Source of the DNA: an uncultured Lachnospiraceae bacterium
GTDB taxonomy: Bacteria > Bacillota > Clostridia > Lachnospirales > Lachnospiraceae
DNA length: 31,484 nucleotides
Direction: 5' to 3'
Assembly (NCBI GenBank): GCA_910586555.1
Contig: CAJUJY010000042.1
Span: 1 to 31,484 of the forward strand
Every line of letters begins with the position of its first letter. Positions within the stretch are counted from its first letter, which is position 1. Shown here piece by piece: positions 15,401 through 25,271 of the stretch. The notes below the pieces were generated by a model, which was not told the DNA's origin, did no database searches, and saw nothing but the letters and a program-made list of their open reading frames with translations. The translations under genes and the position numbers were made by a program.

Positions 15401-16591
15401 ATGGCTAAAGGAAGATATGGGATACATGGCGGGCAGTATGTACCTGAAACACTTATGAATGAAATATCAAGGCTTGAGGAAGAATATGAATTTTATAAAA
15501 ATGATGCTTTATTTAACGAAGAACTGGATACTCTTTTAAGGGAGTATGCAGGCAGGCCTTCGCTTTTGTATTTTGCAGAAAAGATGACAAAAGATTTAGG
15601 CGGGGCTAAAATTTATTTTAAACGTGAAGATTTAAACCATACAGGTTCACATAAAATTAATAATGTACTTGGCCAGGCACTTCTTGCAAAGAAAATGGGC
15701 AAAAAGCGTATTATTGCAGAAACAGGTGCAGGACAGCATGGCGTTGCAACAGCTACAGCAGCAGCACTTCTTGGACTTGAATGTGAAATATATATGGGAA
15801 GGGAAGATACAATAAGGCAGGCACTTAATGTGTACCGCATGGAACTGCTTGGTGCAAAGGTGCATCCTGTTGACAGTGGTACAAAAACCCTTAAAGATGC
15901 AGTAAATGAGTGTATGAGGGAATGGGTTTCAAGGGTTGATGATACATTATATGTATTAGGTTCTGTAATGGGGCCGCATCCTTTTCCTATGATAGTAAGG
16001 GATTTCCAGAGTGTAATAAGCAGGGAGGCAAGGGCACAGATACTTAAGAAAGAAGGAAGGCTTCCTGATGTTGTAATGGCATGTGTAGGAGGTGGCAGTA
16101 ATGCTATGGGAATGTTCTATGAATTTATAAAAGATGAAAGTGTACGTTTAATTGGCTGTGAAGCAGCAGGGCACGGGGTAGATACAGACAGGACAGCAGC
16201 TACAATGGCAACAGGCACAGAAGGGATATTCCATGGAATGAAGTCATATTTCTGCCAGGACGGGTATGGTCAGATTGCACCAGTTTATTCTATTTCAGCA
16301 GGGCTTGACTACCCGGGCGTAGGGCCTGAACATGCTAACCTTAAGGATACAGGCAGGGCAGAATATGTGCCTGTAACTGATGATGAGGCTGTAAATGCAT
16401 TTGAATATATTGCAAAGCAGGAAGGCATAATTGCTGCTATAGAAAGTTCACATGCAGTTGCACACCTTATGAAAATTGCACCAGATATGGGCAAAGACCA
16501 GATAATAATATGCTGCCTTTCAGGACGTGGTGATAAAGACGTGGCAGCTATTGCAAGATACAGGGGGGTTGATTTACATGAGCAGGATTAA
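15401..16591 (+). CDS. trpB: Tryptophan synthase beta chain
   Basis: A 396-residue PLP enzyme that condenses indole with serine. Lys85 in NHTGSHKINN holds PLP, GAGQHG (about 110) binds the substrate carboxylate, and CVGGGSNAMG binds the PLP phosphate. EAAGHGVDT and the C-terminal CLSGRGDKDV are also present. Length and motifs fit the TrpB1 class that works with TrpA. The start at 15401 has TGGAGG eight bases upstream; an extension to 15296 is hydrophobic and unlike the family. Its stop overlaps the start of trpA by 14 bases, so the two are translationally coupled. Confidence 0.98.
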   Translation: MAKGRYGIHGGQYVPETLMNEISRLEEEYEFYKNDALFNEELDTLLREYAGRPSLLYFAEKMTKDLGGAKIYFKREDLNHTGSHKINNVLGQALLAKKMGKKRIIAETGAGQHGVATATAAALLGLECEIYMGREDTIRQALNVYRMELLGAKVHPVDSGTKTLKDAVNECMREWVSRVDDTLYVLGSVMGPHPFPMIVRDFQSVISREARAQILKKEGRLPDVVMACVGGGSNAMGMFYEFIKDESVRLIGCEAAGHGVDTDRTAATMATGTEGIFHGMKSYFCQDGYGQIAPVYSISAGLDYPGVGPEHANLKDTGRAEYVPVTDDEAVNAFEYIAKQEGIIAAIESSHAVAHLMKIAPDMGKDQIIICCLSGRGDKDVAAIARYRGVDLHEQD

Positions 16592-17354
16592 AAACGCATT
16601 TAATGGCAAAAAGGCATTTATAGGTTTTATAACAGCAGGTGATCCAGATCTTGAAAAGACAGAAGAATTTGTACTTGAAATGGAAAGGGCAGGTGCATCA
16701 CTTGTAGAACTTGGAATACCATTTTCAGATCCAATAGCAGAAGGGCCTGTTATACAAGATGCCAATATAAGGGCACTTATGGCAGGCTGTACAACTGATA
16801 AGATATTTGCAATGGTTAAGAACTTAAGGGAAAAAACACAGATACCACTTGTATTTCTTGCATATGCCAATACATTATATAAATATGGTTATGAAAAATT
16901 TTGTGCAAAATGTAATGAAACAGGTATAGACGGGCTTATAATACCAGACCTGCCATTTGAGGAAAAGGGTGAACTGTCAGATATAGCAAAAGAACAAGGA
17001 ATTGATTTAATATCATTAATTGCGCCTACATCTGAACAGCGGATACAGATGATTTCAAAGGAAGCAACAGGTTTTATATATATAGTTTCTTCAATGGGTG
17101 TAACAGGTGTAAGAAGTGAAATTAAAACAGATATAGCTTCAATAGTTAATGTAATAAGAAGTGTTACAGATATCCCTGTAGCTGTAGGGTTTGGGATTAA
17201 TACAAAAGAACAGGTAAAAGAATATACAACAATCGCAGATGGTGCAATAGTAGGCAGTGCCATTGTTAAAATTATTAGTGAACATGGCAAGGATGCAGGT
17301 AAATATATATATGATTATGTATCTGGAATGACAAGTGTGTTAGAAATAAAATAG
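16578..17354 (+). CDS. trpA: Tryptophan synthase alpha chain
   Basis: A 258-residue TIM-barrel subunit that cleaves indole-3-glycerol phosphate and channels indole to TrpB. Catalytic Glu44 lies in VELGIPFSDP. The second catalytic acid is Glu55 in AEGPVIQDA, where the E. coli enzyme has Asp60; this substitution is also found in other Firmicutes. FITAGDP, PDLPFEEKGEL and the phosphate-binding VGFGINTKEQV and GAIVGSAIV are intact. CAGGGGGG is the ribosome site. It overlaps trpB and is the last gene of the operon. Confidence 0.97.
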   Translation: MSRIKNAFNGKKAFIGFITAGDPDLEKTEEFVLEMERAGASLVELGIPFSDPIAEGPVIQDANIRALMAGCTTDKIFAMVKNLREKTQIPLVFLAYANTLYKYGYEKFCAKCNETGIDGLIIPDLPFEEKGELSDIAKEQGIDLISLIAPTSEQRIQMISKEATGFIYIVSSMGVTGVRSEIKTDIASIVNVIRSVTDIPVAVGFGINTKEQVKEYTTIADGAIVGSAIVKIISEHGKDAGKYIYDYVSGMTSVLEIK

Positions 17355-17414
17355 CCAGGTTATAAGAAATTATGCTATATTGGTAAAAATTTATAAAAAT
17401 CTGGCAGTTTTTTT
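17354..17414 (+). terminator. Probable trp operon terminator
   Basis: GCCAG and TTATAA after the stop pair with TTATAA and CTGGC at 17391-17405, followed by a run of seven T. The stem is AT-rich with a long loop, so strength is uncertain. Confidence 0.5.
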
Positions 17415-17574
17415 ATAAAAATCATTGAATATATTAATAAAAATAATATAAAAGTGGCAATAATTTTGTTAATATGATATACTAGTTATACTTTAGCATG
17501 ATATGAATAATTTTTTTCATACAATATTTATACCAGATAAACTGGCATAGCGTTAAGTATGAATGGAGAAGACT

Positions 17575-19446
17575 ATGGGAAATAGCAAAGTTAAATTTTC
17601 AACTATCTGTTATGTTGTAACAGGTATATCAGTTATATTAATTATTGCCATTCTCTCTAATTATTTCCGTGATATAAAATACTCTTCATGGGAGATGAAA
17701 AAAGAGATACAGATTACAAGTGCAAATATTGCATCAGAATATATATATGACTTCTTTGAAGGGCGTAAAGCATCACTTTCGTTAATGGGACAGTGTATAA
17801 AAGGATTAGAAGAAAGCAATGTTGCAGAACTTGAGGAACAGCTTCTTTCAGAAGCAGGTTTATTTGACAGTATTGCTATTGTAGACAGGGAAGGTTCTTA
17901 TATATGTGAATATGGAAAGAGTGGTATTGAAAATATCCAGAAAGAAAGCGGTTTTATTAAGGCACTGGAAGGCCAGTGTACAGTAGCAGAAGAACTTGTA
18001 ACTGGAAGTGGCGGTGAACAGGAACTTCTTATATATGCACCAGTAACCAGAAGCAATGGGGAAACCCGGCTTGTACTTGCTGCTTCACTTTTAGAAAGCA
18101 CTTTAACCAGGTATATAGAAAAGAAAATTGCAGGCCCTGGCATATGTGCTGCTATTATGAACAACAGGGGGAGGGTTATGTATGGGAGCAGTAATGTTGC
18201 AGAAATTATTGGTAAAACTGGAGCAAGTTATTTTTCATTTATTAAATCATGTAAAATAATAACTAACAATGTTGGCGTAGAGTATATACAAAGCAGTATA
18301 CGTGACCGTAAAGAGATATTCCTGGAATTTAATTATGAAAAGAAAGAGTATATTTCGGTATGTATGCCAGTAGATATTAATGGCTGTTATATTATTTATA
18401 TTACCAGCACAGATAATTCCGTGGCAGATAGTAACAGGCTGCTTGCTTCTAGTTCAATACTGGTAAAAATATTAGTAGCAGATATAATTGTAATATTTGG
18501 CCTTCTTATATACCATATTACTGACCGTGTGAAGCTTATAAAGCTTTTGGGTAATTACGGGGTATTAGACAGGCAGGAAGGGGCAGTGCTTTTTGAATAT
18601 ATTTTCCAGCCTAAGAAAAGGATTGAACTATATGGTGACTTTAGCCATATTGTTGGCAATAAGTTTTCACCGCTTGTTGGTGAGGCAGTATATGATGTAT
18701 ATGAATATGTACATGAGGATGATGCTTTTATAAGGGGCAGGCTGCATGAATTTTTTGATAGTGATAAGGAAGTATTTTCATCAGAAGTAAGGGTTTTAGA
18801 CAAAGAAGGCGGTTATGGCTGGTACCGCCTTACAGGTACAATGTTCCGGGACGGAAACGGTAACTGTGAACGTTTTGTTGGTAAAATTGTTAATGCTAAT
18901 AAACAGATATCAATGGAGAAAAACCTTGTACAAAGGGCAGAAAATGATCTGCTTACAGGAGTTCTTAATAAAAAAACAATAGAAGCCAAGGTTGCAGAAC
19001 AGCTAAAGGATAAACATGAAGGCAGGAATTACATATTTTTTATGGTAGACCTTGATAATTTTAAAAATGTTAATGACACTCTTGGACATATATTCGGGGA
19101 TAAAGCTATTGCAGATACAGCAGAAGTCCTTACAGGTATTTTCCATAGCAATGCATTTATAGGAAGGCTTGGCGGTGATGAATTTGCAGTATGTGCAATA
19201 TATGATGCTTTTGATGAAGAAAGCCTTATGAAATTTATTATAGAAAATGCGGAGAAAGTCTGTGAAGGAAACCGCAGGCAGTATTCAGATGGTGCCAATA
19301 CTGTAAAGATTTCAAGCAGCGTGGGTATTTCTATAGGGCCAAAGGATGGAAGGGATTTTGAACTGTTGTATAAAAAAGCTGATGAAGCATTGTATAGTTC
19401 AAAGAATACAGGCAAAAATAAGTATACAATATTTGGGAGGAATTAA
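17575..19446 (+). CDS. Membrane diguanylate cyclase with sensor and PAS domains
   Basis: A 623-residue signalling protein that should make cyclic di-GMP from two GTP. A membrane helix (about 9-31) is followed by an extracytoplasmic sensor region of about 260 residues resembling Cache domains (inference), a second helix (about 300-323), a PAS-like domain (about 338-450; EYVHEDDAF, EVRVLDKEGGYGWYRLTGTMFRDGNGN) and a GGDEF domain (about 465-623). The active-site loop RLGGDEF is intact at 533-537, and VDLDNFKNVNDTLGH is the nucleotide/metal segment. The inhibitory RxxD site is absent (HSNA at that place), so product inhibition by that site is not expected. GGAGAA four bases upstream picks the ATG at 17575. 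A possible promoter (TGGCAA, 17 bases, TATACT) precedes it; not part of trp. Confidence 0.93.
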   Translation: MGNSKVKFSTICYVVTGISVILIIAILSNYFRDIKYSSWEMKKEIQITSANIASEYIYDFFEGRKASLSLMGQCIKGLEESNVAELEEQLLSEAGLFDSIAIVDREGSYICEYGKSGIENIQKESGFIKALEGQCTVAEELVTGSGGEQELLIYAPVTRSNGETRLVLAASLLESTLTRYIEKKIAGPGICAAIMNNRGRVMYGSSNVAEIIGKTGASYFSFIKSCKIITNNVGVEYIQSSIRDRKEIFLEFNYEKKEYISVCMPVDINGCYIIYITSTDNSVADSNRLLASSSILVKILVADIIVIFGLLIYHITDRVKLIKLLGNYGVLDRQEGAVLFEYIFQPKKRIELYGDFSHIVGNKFSPLVGEAVYDVYEYVHEDDAFIRGRLHEFFDSDKEVFSSEVRVLDKEGGYGWYRLTGTMFRDGNGNCERFVGKIVNANKQISMEKNLVQRAENDLLTGVLNKKTIEAKVAEQLKDKHEGRNYIFFMVDLDNFKNVNDTLGHIFGDKAIADTAEVLTGIFHSNAFIGRLGGDEFAVCAIYDAFDEESLMKFIIENAEKVCEGNRRQYSDGANTVKISSSVGISIGPKDGRDFELLYKKADEALYSSKNTGKNKYTIFGRN

Positions 19447-19544
19447 AGGCCGCAAAGCAGCAATAAGGCTGTTTTGCAAGCGGGCAAGCTGCCAGTGCCT
19501 GGATTACAGATATCATTTGGCTGGCTTATAAATTTATGGATTAT
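19447..19544 (+). repeat. Degenerate intergenic repeat after the cyclase gene
   Basis: Contains GGCTGTTTTGCAAGC (19467-19481), the same 15 bases as at 12545-12559 after trpG. It ends with CAGATATCATTTGGCTGG, which matches TGCAGATATCATTTGACAGG at the end of the repeat before recO. It looks like a decayed relative of the TTTAACC repeat family. Confidence 0.5.
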
Positions 19545-19573
19545 CCACCTGTTATATGGCAGGTGGGTGTTTT
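19545..19573 (+). terminator. Possible terminator after the cyclase gene
   Basis: CCACCTG (19545-19551) and CAGGTGG (19560-19566) form a perfect 7-bp stem, followed by GTGTTTT. Confidence 0.6.
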
Positions 19574-19657
19574 AGAATCAGGGCATTTTGGCAATACTAA
19601 AAAAGTATAATCTATTTTGCATACCGGCCAGAATGTGGTAAAAATTAAATGGAAAGT

Positions 19658-19686
19658 TTGCAAAACTGCACCATATGGGATATAAT
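19658..19686 (+). promoter_or_regulatory. Promoter of the M16C protease gene
   Basis: TTGCAA (19658-19663), a 17-base spacer and TATAAT (19681-19686). Confidence 0.65.
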
Positions 19687-19734
19687 GCCAGTTAAGATAT
19701 TAAATATTATAATAGCTGGAAATGGAGGATAGTG

Positions 19735-22701
19735 ATGGCTAAAAGTATTAAAAGTTTAGATGAAGTAAAAATACCAGATATGTATTTGCTTGAAAATGCG
19801 GAATTTGTCAAGGAAGCTGCAAGTTTTGTGCTTACATTAAGGCACAAGTTAAGTAATGCAAGGGTGCTGGTATTTAGCAACGAAGATGATAATAAAGTTT
19901 TTAACATAGGATTCAGGACACCGCCAGATAATGATACAGGAGTACCGCATATAATTGAACATACAGTATTATGCGGTTCAAAGCACTTTCCAGTAAAAGA
20001 CCCTTTTGTTGAACTTGTAAAGGGTTCTTTAAATACATTCCTTAATGCCACAACATACCCGGATAAGACATTATACCCTGTGGCAAGCTGTAATGGCAAG
20101 GATTTTGAAAATCTTATGCATGTATATATGGATGCTGTGTTTTACCCAAATATTTATAAATATGAAGAGATATTTAAACAGGAAGGATGGCATTATGAAC
20201 TAGCGGATAAGGATTCGCCATTAACGTATAATGGTGTGGTTTATAATGAAATGAAAGGTGCTTATTCTTCAGAAGAACGTGTACTGGACTGTTTTATAAT
20301 GAGCAGGCTGTTCCCTGACACCACATACCATTATGAATCAGGCGGGGTACCTAAGTTTATACCAGATCTTTCATATAAAGATTACCTTGCTTTCCATAAA
20401 AAATATTACCATCCTTCAAACAGTTATATATACCTTTATGGTGATATGGATATTGAAGAACGCCTGTTATGGATGGATGAAAATTATTTAAAGGATTTTC
20501 CAGCGGTTAAGACAGATTCAGAAATAACTAAACAGGATAAGTTTGAAAAAATGAAGGAGCTTTCTGTAACTTATGCTGTAGGTACAGACACAGACTGTAC
20601 TGAAAAAACATATTATGCATATGCTGCCGCAATGGATATTACAATGGAACAGGAGAAATGCCTTGCATTTGAACTTCTGTCATATGTGCTTGTTGAAATG
20701 CCAGGTGCGCCAGTTAAAAAAGCGCTGCTTAATGCAGGCATAGGCACTGATATTGATGTGGATTTCTGCGATATAATGATCCAAAGTTATTTTACAATAA
20801 CTACTAAAAATGCCAAGGCAGGTGAAAGGGACAAGTTCTTTAAGATAATAAGGGAAACACTGGAGGGCATAGTTAAAAATGGCATTGATAAAAAGACTCT
20901 TGAAGCAGCCCTGAATGGAATGGAGTTTAAAGAAAGGGAAGCGGATTTTGGTTCATACCCTAAGGGGCTTATATACAGCCTTAAAGCTTTAAAAACCTGG
21001 CTTTATAATGATAATGAACCATATTCTGCACTGGAATATGAAAAGTATTACAGTTTCTTAAGGGAAAAGCTTTCTACAGATTATTTTGAAAAGCTGGTAC
21101 AGGAATACATTCTTGACAATACACATGCGGTTCTTGTAGAAATGGTACCTGAAAAGGGGCTTGCAATAAAGAATGAAAAGGAACTTGAAAAGAAACTTGC
21201 AGAATTTAAGGACAGCCTGTCTGATGAAGAAATAGAAAGGCTGGTACAGGAAACCCAGGATTTAAAGGCATACCAGGAAGAGCCATCACCAAAGGAGGAA
21301 CTGGAGAAAATACCTATGCTTTCAAGGGAAGACATAGGTAAAAAGGCAGCACCTTATTATAATACAGAAACTGTAATATGCGGTGTGCCAGCAGTACACC
21401 ACAATGTTGAAACTAATGGCATAATATATTTAAATCTTTTCTTTGATATACACCATTTAAAAGAATATGTGCCACAAATAAGTTTTCTGTCAACACTTCT
21501 TGGGTATATGGATACAGAATTGCATACTTATAATGAATTTGATACAGAAGTCAATTTCTATACAGGAGGGGTTGTTTCTGATATTGATATTTATACACGC
21601 CTTGGCAGGAGTAATGAATATGAACTGAAGTTTGAAGTACGTACAAAGGTTTTAGAAGATAAAGTGGCTGATGCATTAAGGCTTATGGCAGAAATGATGT
21701 TTAAAACATTATTTACAGATGAAAAGCACCTGCGTGAAATAGTTGCAGAAAGCCGTTCAAGGCTTAAAGTGCGTCTTATGTCATCAGGACACCAGGCGGC
21801 GTCGGTACGTGTTAATTCATGTAATTCAGAAAGTGCATGGCTTATAGATTATTCGGCTGGTATTGGTTATTATGATTACCTTGTACGCCTTGACGAAAAT
21901 TTTGATGAAGAAAAGGAAAAACTGGTTAATGGCTGCAAGGAACTTGTAAAGGCTGTATTTAAAAAGGAAAACCTGCTGGTTTCATGCACATGTACAGATA
22001 AAGGGTTAAATGCATTAAAAGAAGCAATGCCAGGATTTCTTCCAGAACTTGAAAAATTTGACAGCACAGCAGGGGATAAAGATTTAGCGGGAAGCCTTTT
22101 AAAATATACACCAGATATTAAAATGAGGAAAGAAGCATTTACTACTCCTGCGGAAATACAATATGTGGCACTTGGTGGTACATTTGATAATGTTGATGGT
22201 GCAGACCTTGGTACTTTAAATGTTGTACAGCATTTGTTAAATTATGGATATTTATGGAATGAAGTACGTGTAAAAGGTGGTGCATATGGTGTAAGATGCA
22301 ACTTTACAAGGGAAAAACAGTGGTGCTTTGCTTCATACCGTGACCCTAATCTTTCATCAACAATTAATGTATATGAAAAGGCAGCAGATTATCTTGAAAA
22401 TTATGAAGCTGGTGAGAGGGAAATTACAAAAACAATAATAGGCACAATAAGTAATATTGATACGCCTTTAACCCCTAACATGAAAGGAAACCGTTCAATG
22501 ACAGCATATTTTAAGAGGGTGCCTTATGATGTGCTGCAAAAGGAGAGGGACAGCATATTGTCATGTGATGCCAGTGATATAAGAAAAGCAGCAGATGTAG
22601 TAAGGGCAGTAGCTGCAAAAGGTAATATATGCGTTATTGGAAATGAAAAGCATATAAAAGATGAGAAAGATATATTTGATGAAATAAAAGTTTTATCTTA
22701 A
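19735..22701 (+). CDS. M16C (presequence protease-like) zinc metallopeptidase
   Basis: A 988-residue single-chain 'clamshell' peptidase of the M16C/insulinase family, related to PreP and falcilysin; these degrade short peptides in an enclosed chamber. The inverted zinc motif HIIEH is at residues 72-76 (GVPHIIEHTVLCGS), followed by FPVKDPFVELVKGSLNTFLNATTYPDKT. The third ligand is probably the Glu in VVYNEMKGAYSSEERV near residue 166. The M16C-associated linker is at about 430-540 (EKGLAIKNEKELEKKLAEFK). The C-terminal half shows the RVKGGAYGVRCNF segment that completes the substrate-binding wall. No signal peptide, so cytoplasmic. GGAGG at 19724-19728 supports this ATG over a GTG one codon earlier. 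Confidence 0.95.
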   Translation: MAKSIKSLDEVKIPDMYLLENAEFVKEAASFVLTLRHKLSNARVLVFSNEDDNKVFNIGFRTPPDNDTGVPHIIEHTVLCGSKHFPVKDPFVELVKGSLNTFLNATTYPDKTLYPVASCNGKDFENLMHVYMDAVFYPNIYKYEEIFKQEGWHYELADKDSPLTYNGVVYNEMKGAYSSEERVLDCFIMSRLFPDTTYHYESGGVPKFIPDLSYKDYLAFHKKYYHPSNSYIYLYGDMDIEERLLWMDENYLKDFPAVKTDSEITKQDKFEKMKELSVTYAVGTDTDCTEKTYYAYAAAMDITMEQEKCLAFELLSYVLVEMPGAPVKKALLNAGIGTDIDVDFCDIMIQSYFTITTKNAKAGERDKFFKIIRETLEGIVKNGIDKKTLEAALNGMEFKEREADFGSYPKGLIYSLKALKTWLYNDNEPYSALEYEKYYSFLREKLSTDYFEKLVQEYILDNTHAVLVEMVPEKGLAIKNEKELEKKLAEFKDSLSDEEIERLVQETQDLKAYQEEPSPKEELEKIPMLSREDIGKKAAPYYNTETVICGVPAVHHNVETNGIIYLNLFFDIHHLKEYVPQISFLSTLLGYMDTELHTYNEFDTEVNFYTGGVVSDIDIYTRLGRSNEYELKFEVRTKVLEDKVADALRLMAEMMFKTLFTDEKHLREIVAESRSRLKVRLMSSGHQAASVRVNSCNSESAWLIDYSAGIGYYDYLVRLDENFDEEKEKLVNGCKELVKAVFKKENLLVSCTCTDKGLNALKEAMPGFLPELEKFDSTAGDKDLAGSLLKYTPDIKMRKEAFTTPAEIQYVALGGTFDNVDGADLGTLNVVQHLLNYGYLWNEVRVKGGAYGVRCNFTREKQWCFASYRDPNLSSTINVYEKAADYLENYEAGEREITKTIIGTISNIDTPLTPNMKGNRSMTAYFKRVPYDVLQKERDSILSCDASDIRKAADVVRAVAAKGNICVIGNEKHIKDEKDIFDEIKVLS

Positions 22702-22862
22702 ACCCTTTAAAACATTTATGCCTGGACCTGGATTATATTTGCAATCTTCCCTGCCTGTACGGGAAATAGATGTTTTATACAGGTATTTCTGGCATATGGT
22801 GCTTTAAATATACCAGATATATATTATCATGGTTATAAAAATTATTTAGAACGGAGGATTTA

Positions 22863-23771
22863 ATGGGGAAGTTTAAATCAGGATTTGTAACCCTTATAGG
22901 AAGGCCTAATGTTGGCAAGTCGACACTTATGAATACACTTGCCGGCCAGAAAATAGCGATTACTTCCAATAAGCCACAGACAACAAGAAACCGTATACAG
23001 GCTGTGTATACATGCAAAGAAGGCCAGATAGTTTTCCTTGATACACCGGGTATACATAAAGCTAAAAATAAGCTTGGTGAATACATGGTTTCTGTTGCAG
23101 AAAGGACATTAAAGGAAGTCGATATAATACTGTGGCTTGTAGAACCATCAACATTTATAGGTGCTGGCGAGAGATATATTGCTGAATGTATTGGAAAATC
23201 CAATATACCTGTAATACTTGTTATTAATAAGATAGATACTGTAAATAAAGCAGAAATCCTTAAGTTTATAGATATTTATAAAGATATAGCAGATTTCGCA
23301 GAAATTATACCAGTTTCGGCACTAAATGGTGAAAATACGGATGACCTTGTAAATACTATTATGAGGTATCTGCCACAGGGCCCATGTTATTATGATGAAG
23401 ATACGGTAACAGACCAGCCAGAACGCCAGATAGTAGCTGAAATGATACGGGAAAAAATGCTGCGTAACCTTAATGATGAGGTACCACATGGCATTGCTGT
23501 TGTTATAGACAGGATGAGAGAACGTAAAAAAGGGAATATTATTGATATTGATGCAACAATTATATGTGAACGCAGCACCCATAAAGGCATTGTAATAGGG
23601 AAACAGGGAAGTATGCTTAAAAAGATTGGCACAGAAGCACGCCGGGATATTGAGTCCCTGCTTGCCTGCCATACTAACCTTAAACTCTGGGTTAAGATAA
23701 AAAAGGACTGGCGTAACAGTGATTTCCTTATAAAGAATTTTGGATATGATAAAAGGGATATTGGTTTGTAG
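22863..23771 (+). CDS. era: GTPase Era
   Basis: A 302-residue GTPase that binds the 3' end of 16S rRNA and helps 30S subunit assembly. G1 GRPNVGKS (about 13-20), G2 region with SNKPQTTRNRI, G3 DTPGIHK, G4 NKID and G5 SALNG are all intact. The C-terminal KH domain (about 200-300) has GIVIGKQGSMLKKIG, the RNA-binding loop. ACGGAGG precedes the ATG. It is followed by the yqzL-like gene and recO, the usual Firmicutes order, although a terminator intervenes. Confidence 0.98.
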   Translation: MGKFKSGFVTLIGRPNVGKSTLMNTLAGQKIAITSNKPQTTRNRIQAVYTCKEGQIVFLDTPGIHKAKNKLGEYMVSVAERTLKEVDIILWLVEPSTFIGAGERYIAECIGKSNIPVILVINKIDTVNKAEILKFIDIYKDIADFAEIIPVSALNGENTDDLVNTIMRYLPQGPCYYDEDTVTDQPERQIVAEMIREKMLRNLNDEVPHGIAVVIDRMRERKKGNIIDIDATIICERSTHKGIVIGKQGSMLKKIGTEARRDIESLLACHTNLKLWVKIKKDWRNSDFLIKNFGYDKRDIGL

Positions 23772-23846
23772 AAACTATGTTTACAAAAGATACCAGTATA
23801 TTAGAATGTAATAAAGGCTATCATATTATCACAGTTTTAACCCCAT

Positions 23847-23881
23847 AAAAAGCCTGTATATTGGAATAAAACAGGCTTTTT
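23847..23881 (+). terminator. Terminator after era
   Basis: AAAAAGCCTGT and ACAGGCTTTTT form a perfect 11-bp stem with a 13-base loop ending in a T run. Confidence 0.85.
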
Positions 23882-23946
23882 ATGGCTTGTATGGGCAAGG
23901 CATTAATGCCTGTTTATATAAGGCTGTGGAAAGGTATGGTGGTAAC

Positions 23947-24120
23947 ATGGAAGAGAAAGATTGCTGGAATAAATTTGCTGTTTCAGGCAAGGTTGAGGAT
24001 TACTTAGAATACCGCAGCAGTGTAGAAACTGCGGCACATAATAATACAGGCAGTACAAAGGAAAGGATGGCATATACACCAGAAAAGGAAAGACAGGATT
24101 TTATAAAATCTGCTTTTTAA
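23947..24120 (+). CDS. YqzL-like small protein
   Basis: A 57-residue protein from the ATG that follows GGTGGT; an in-frame start 20 codons earlier lies against the era terminator and was rejected. The stretch DCWNKFAVSGKVEDYLEY matches the YqzL family pattern (Trp, then hydrophobic, SGK/TGK, then hydrophobic-x-x-Tyr-Leu), known as a short conserved protein encoded between era and recO in Bacillus. Its position between era and recO here supports this. Function of the family is unknown. The stop codon TAA lies inside the TTTTTAACC that begins the next repeat. Confidence 0.75.
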   Translation: MEEKDCWNKFAVSGKVEDYLEYRSSVETAAHNNTGSTKERMAYTPEKERQDFIKSAF

Positions 24121-24352
24121 CCTTATCAAGCCAGGTATTTATAACTTTATTAAGTTAGTTATTTATAGCCTGTTTTATAACTTTACCAGGCCAGCCCTTT
24201 AAAGTGGACATTTATTAAGCAGCGGGGTTGTCCGTCAATGATTTGCTTAACCTGGCAGAGTCCAGGCTTTTGCTGAAGCTGTTTTGTAAGCAGGCAGGCC
24301 GCCTAATGGCTGTTTGTCTGCAATTTTTGGCTGTTTATAATGCAGATATCAT
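24115..24352 (+). repeat. TTTAACC-family intergenic repeat before recO
   Basis: It starts TTTTTAACCTTATCAAGCCAG over the yqzL-like stop codon and keeps AGCCCTTTAAA. It ends with GCAGATATCATTTGACAGG. It carries an AT-rich insertion with hairpin TAACTT-TATT-AAGTTA. A further hairpin, GCCTGG/CCAGGC at about 24361-24411, follows and ends just before the recO ribosome site. Together these fill the 310-base gap to recO. Confidence 0.65.
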
Positions 24353-24430
24353 TTGACAGGCTGCCTGGTACAAATGCCTGCTTGTACTTTTAAGGCCTGC
24401 TGCCAGGCAATTTTATTATGGAGGGCTTTA

Positions 24431-25174
24431 TTGAAAGAGATTATTACACTTACAGGCATGATTCTGGTTTCTTCCCCGTTAAAAGAATATGATAAAAGAA
24501 TTGAGATACTTACAAGGGAAAGGGGAAGGATACCAGCATTTGCGCAAGGCGCAAGAAAACAGGGCAGTACCATTTCTGCATGCACAGTCCCTTTTACATT
24601 TGGACAGTACCAGTTGTATGAAGGACGTAATTCATATTCTTTAAAGTCGGGTGTGATAGAGAATTATTTTGGAAACCTTGCAGATGATTATACTTTGCTT
24701 TGCTATGCTTCATATTTTACAGAGATTGCAAGGTATCTTACAAGGGAAGGTGCAAGGGCAGACGGGGAACTGCTTCTTTTATACATAACATTCAGGGCAA
24801 TGCAGGCAGGGAAAGTACCTGTAAAACTTATAAGAAGGATATTTGAACTGCGTTTTATGGCAATACAGGGGGAAGCCCCAGGCATATTCTCATGTGTACG
24901 CTGTGGAAGTAGTGAGGCATTTGATGTATATATGCCGGAAGGAGGCCTGGTCTGTGATGGATGTGTAAAAAAAGACCAGCATTTTAAGGGGCATTACCCT
25001 TTAAGGTTAAGCCATGATGCAAGATATACACTGCAATATATTATTTCAAGCCAGTTTAACAGGCTTTATACTTTCCAGGTATCAGATGGTGTAATGGAGG
25101 AAATTAATAATTTTATGCAGAAATATCTTGCCAGGTATCTTCCCCACCATTTTAAATCAGAAGAATTTTTGTAA
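24431..25174 (+). CDS. recO: DNA repair protein RecO
   Basis: A 247-residue recombination mediator that works with RecR to load RecA on single-stranded DNA. The N-terminal OB fold begins KEIITLTGMILVSSPLKEYDKRIEILTRERGRIPAFAQGARKQGS, as in the family. A four-cysteine zinc site is present in the C-terminal half: CVRCG (about 158-162) and CDGCVKK (about 179-185). The start is TTG at 24431 with GGAGGG five bases upstream; an upstream in-frame ATG lies within repeat sequence and has no ribosome site. It is followed by glyS on the same strand 97 bases later. Confidence 0.95.
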   Translation: MKEIITLTGMILVSSPLKEYDKRIEILTRERGRIPAFAQGARKQGSTISACTVPFTFGQYQLYEGRNSYSLKSGVIENYFGNLADDYTLLCYASYFTEIARYLTREGARADGELLLLYITFRAMQAGKVPVKLIRRIFELRFMAIQGEAPGIFSCVRCGSSEAFDVYMPEGGLVCDGCVKKDQHFKGHYPLRLSHDARYTLQYIISSQFNRLYTFQVSDGVMEEINNFMQKYLARYLPHHFKSEEFL

Positions 25175-25271
25175 TTGTGCTCTTGAAATCCGTGCATTCT
25201 GATGGTATATTAATTAATAATTGCTTTGTTGCTGTTTCTGGTGACATAATATATAAGTTGGAGGAATTATA

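Noticed and set aside
19029..19415. Reverse-strand reading frames inside the cyclase, protease, trp and ppdK genes
   Set aside because: They mirror the coding frames of well-supported genes, have no ribosome sites and encode low-complexity Ser/Ile/Phe-rich sequences.
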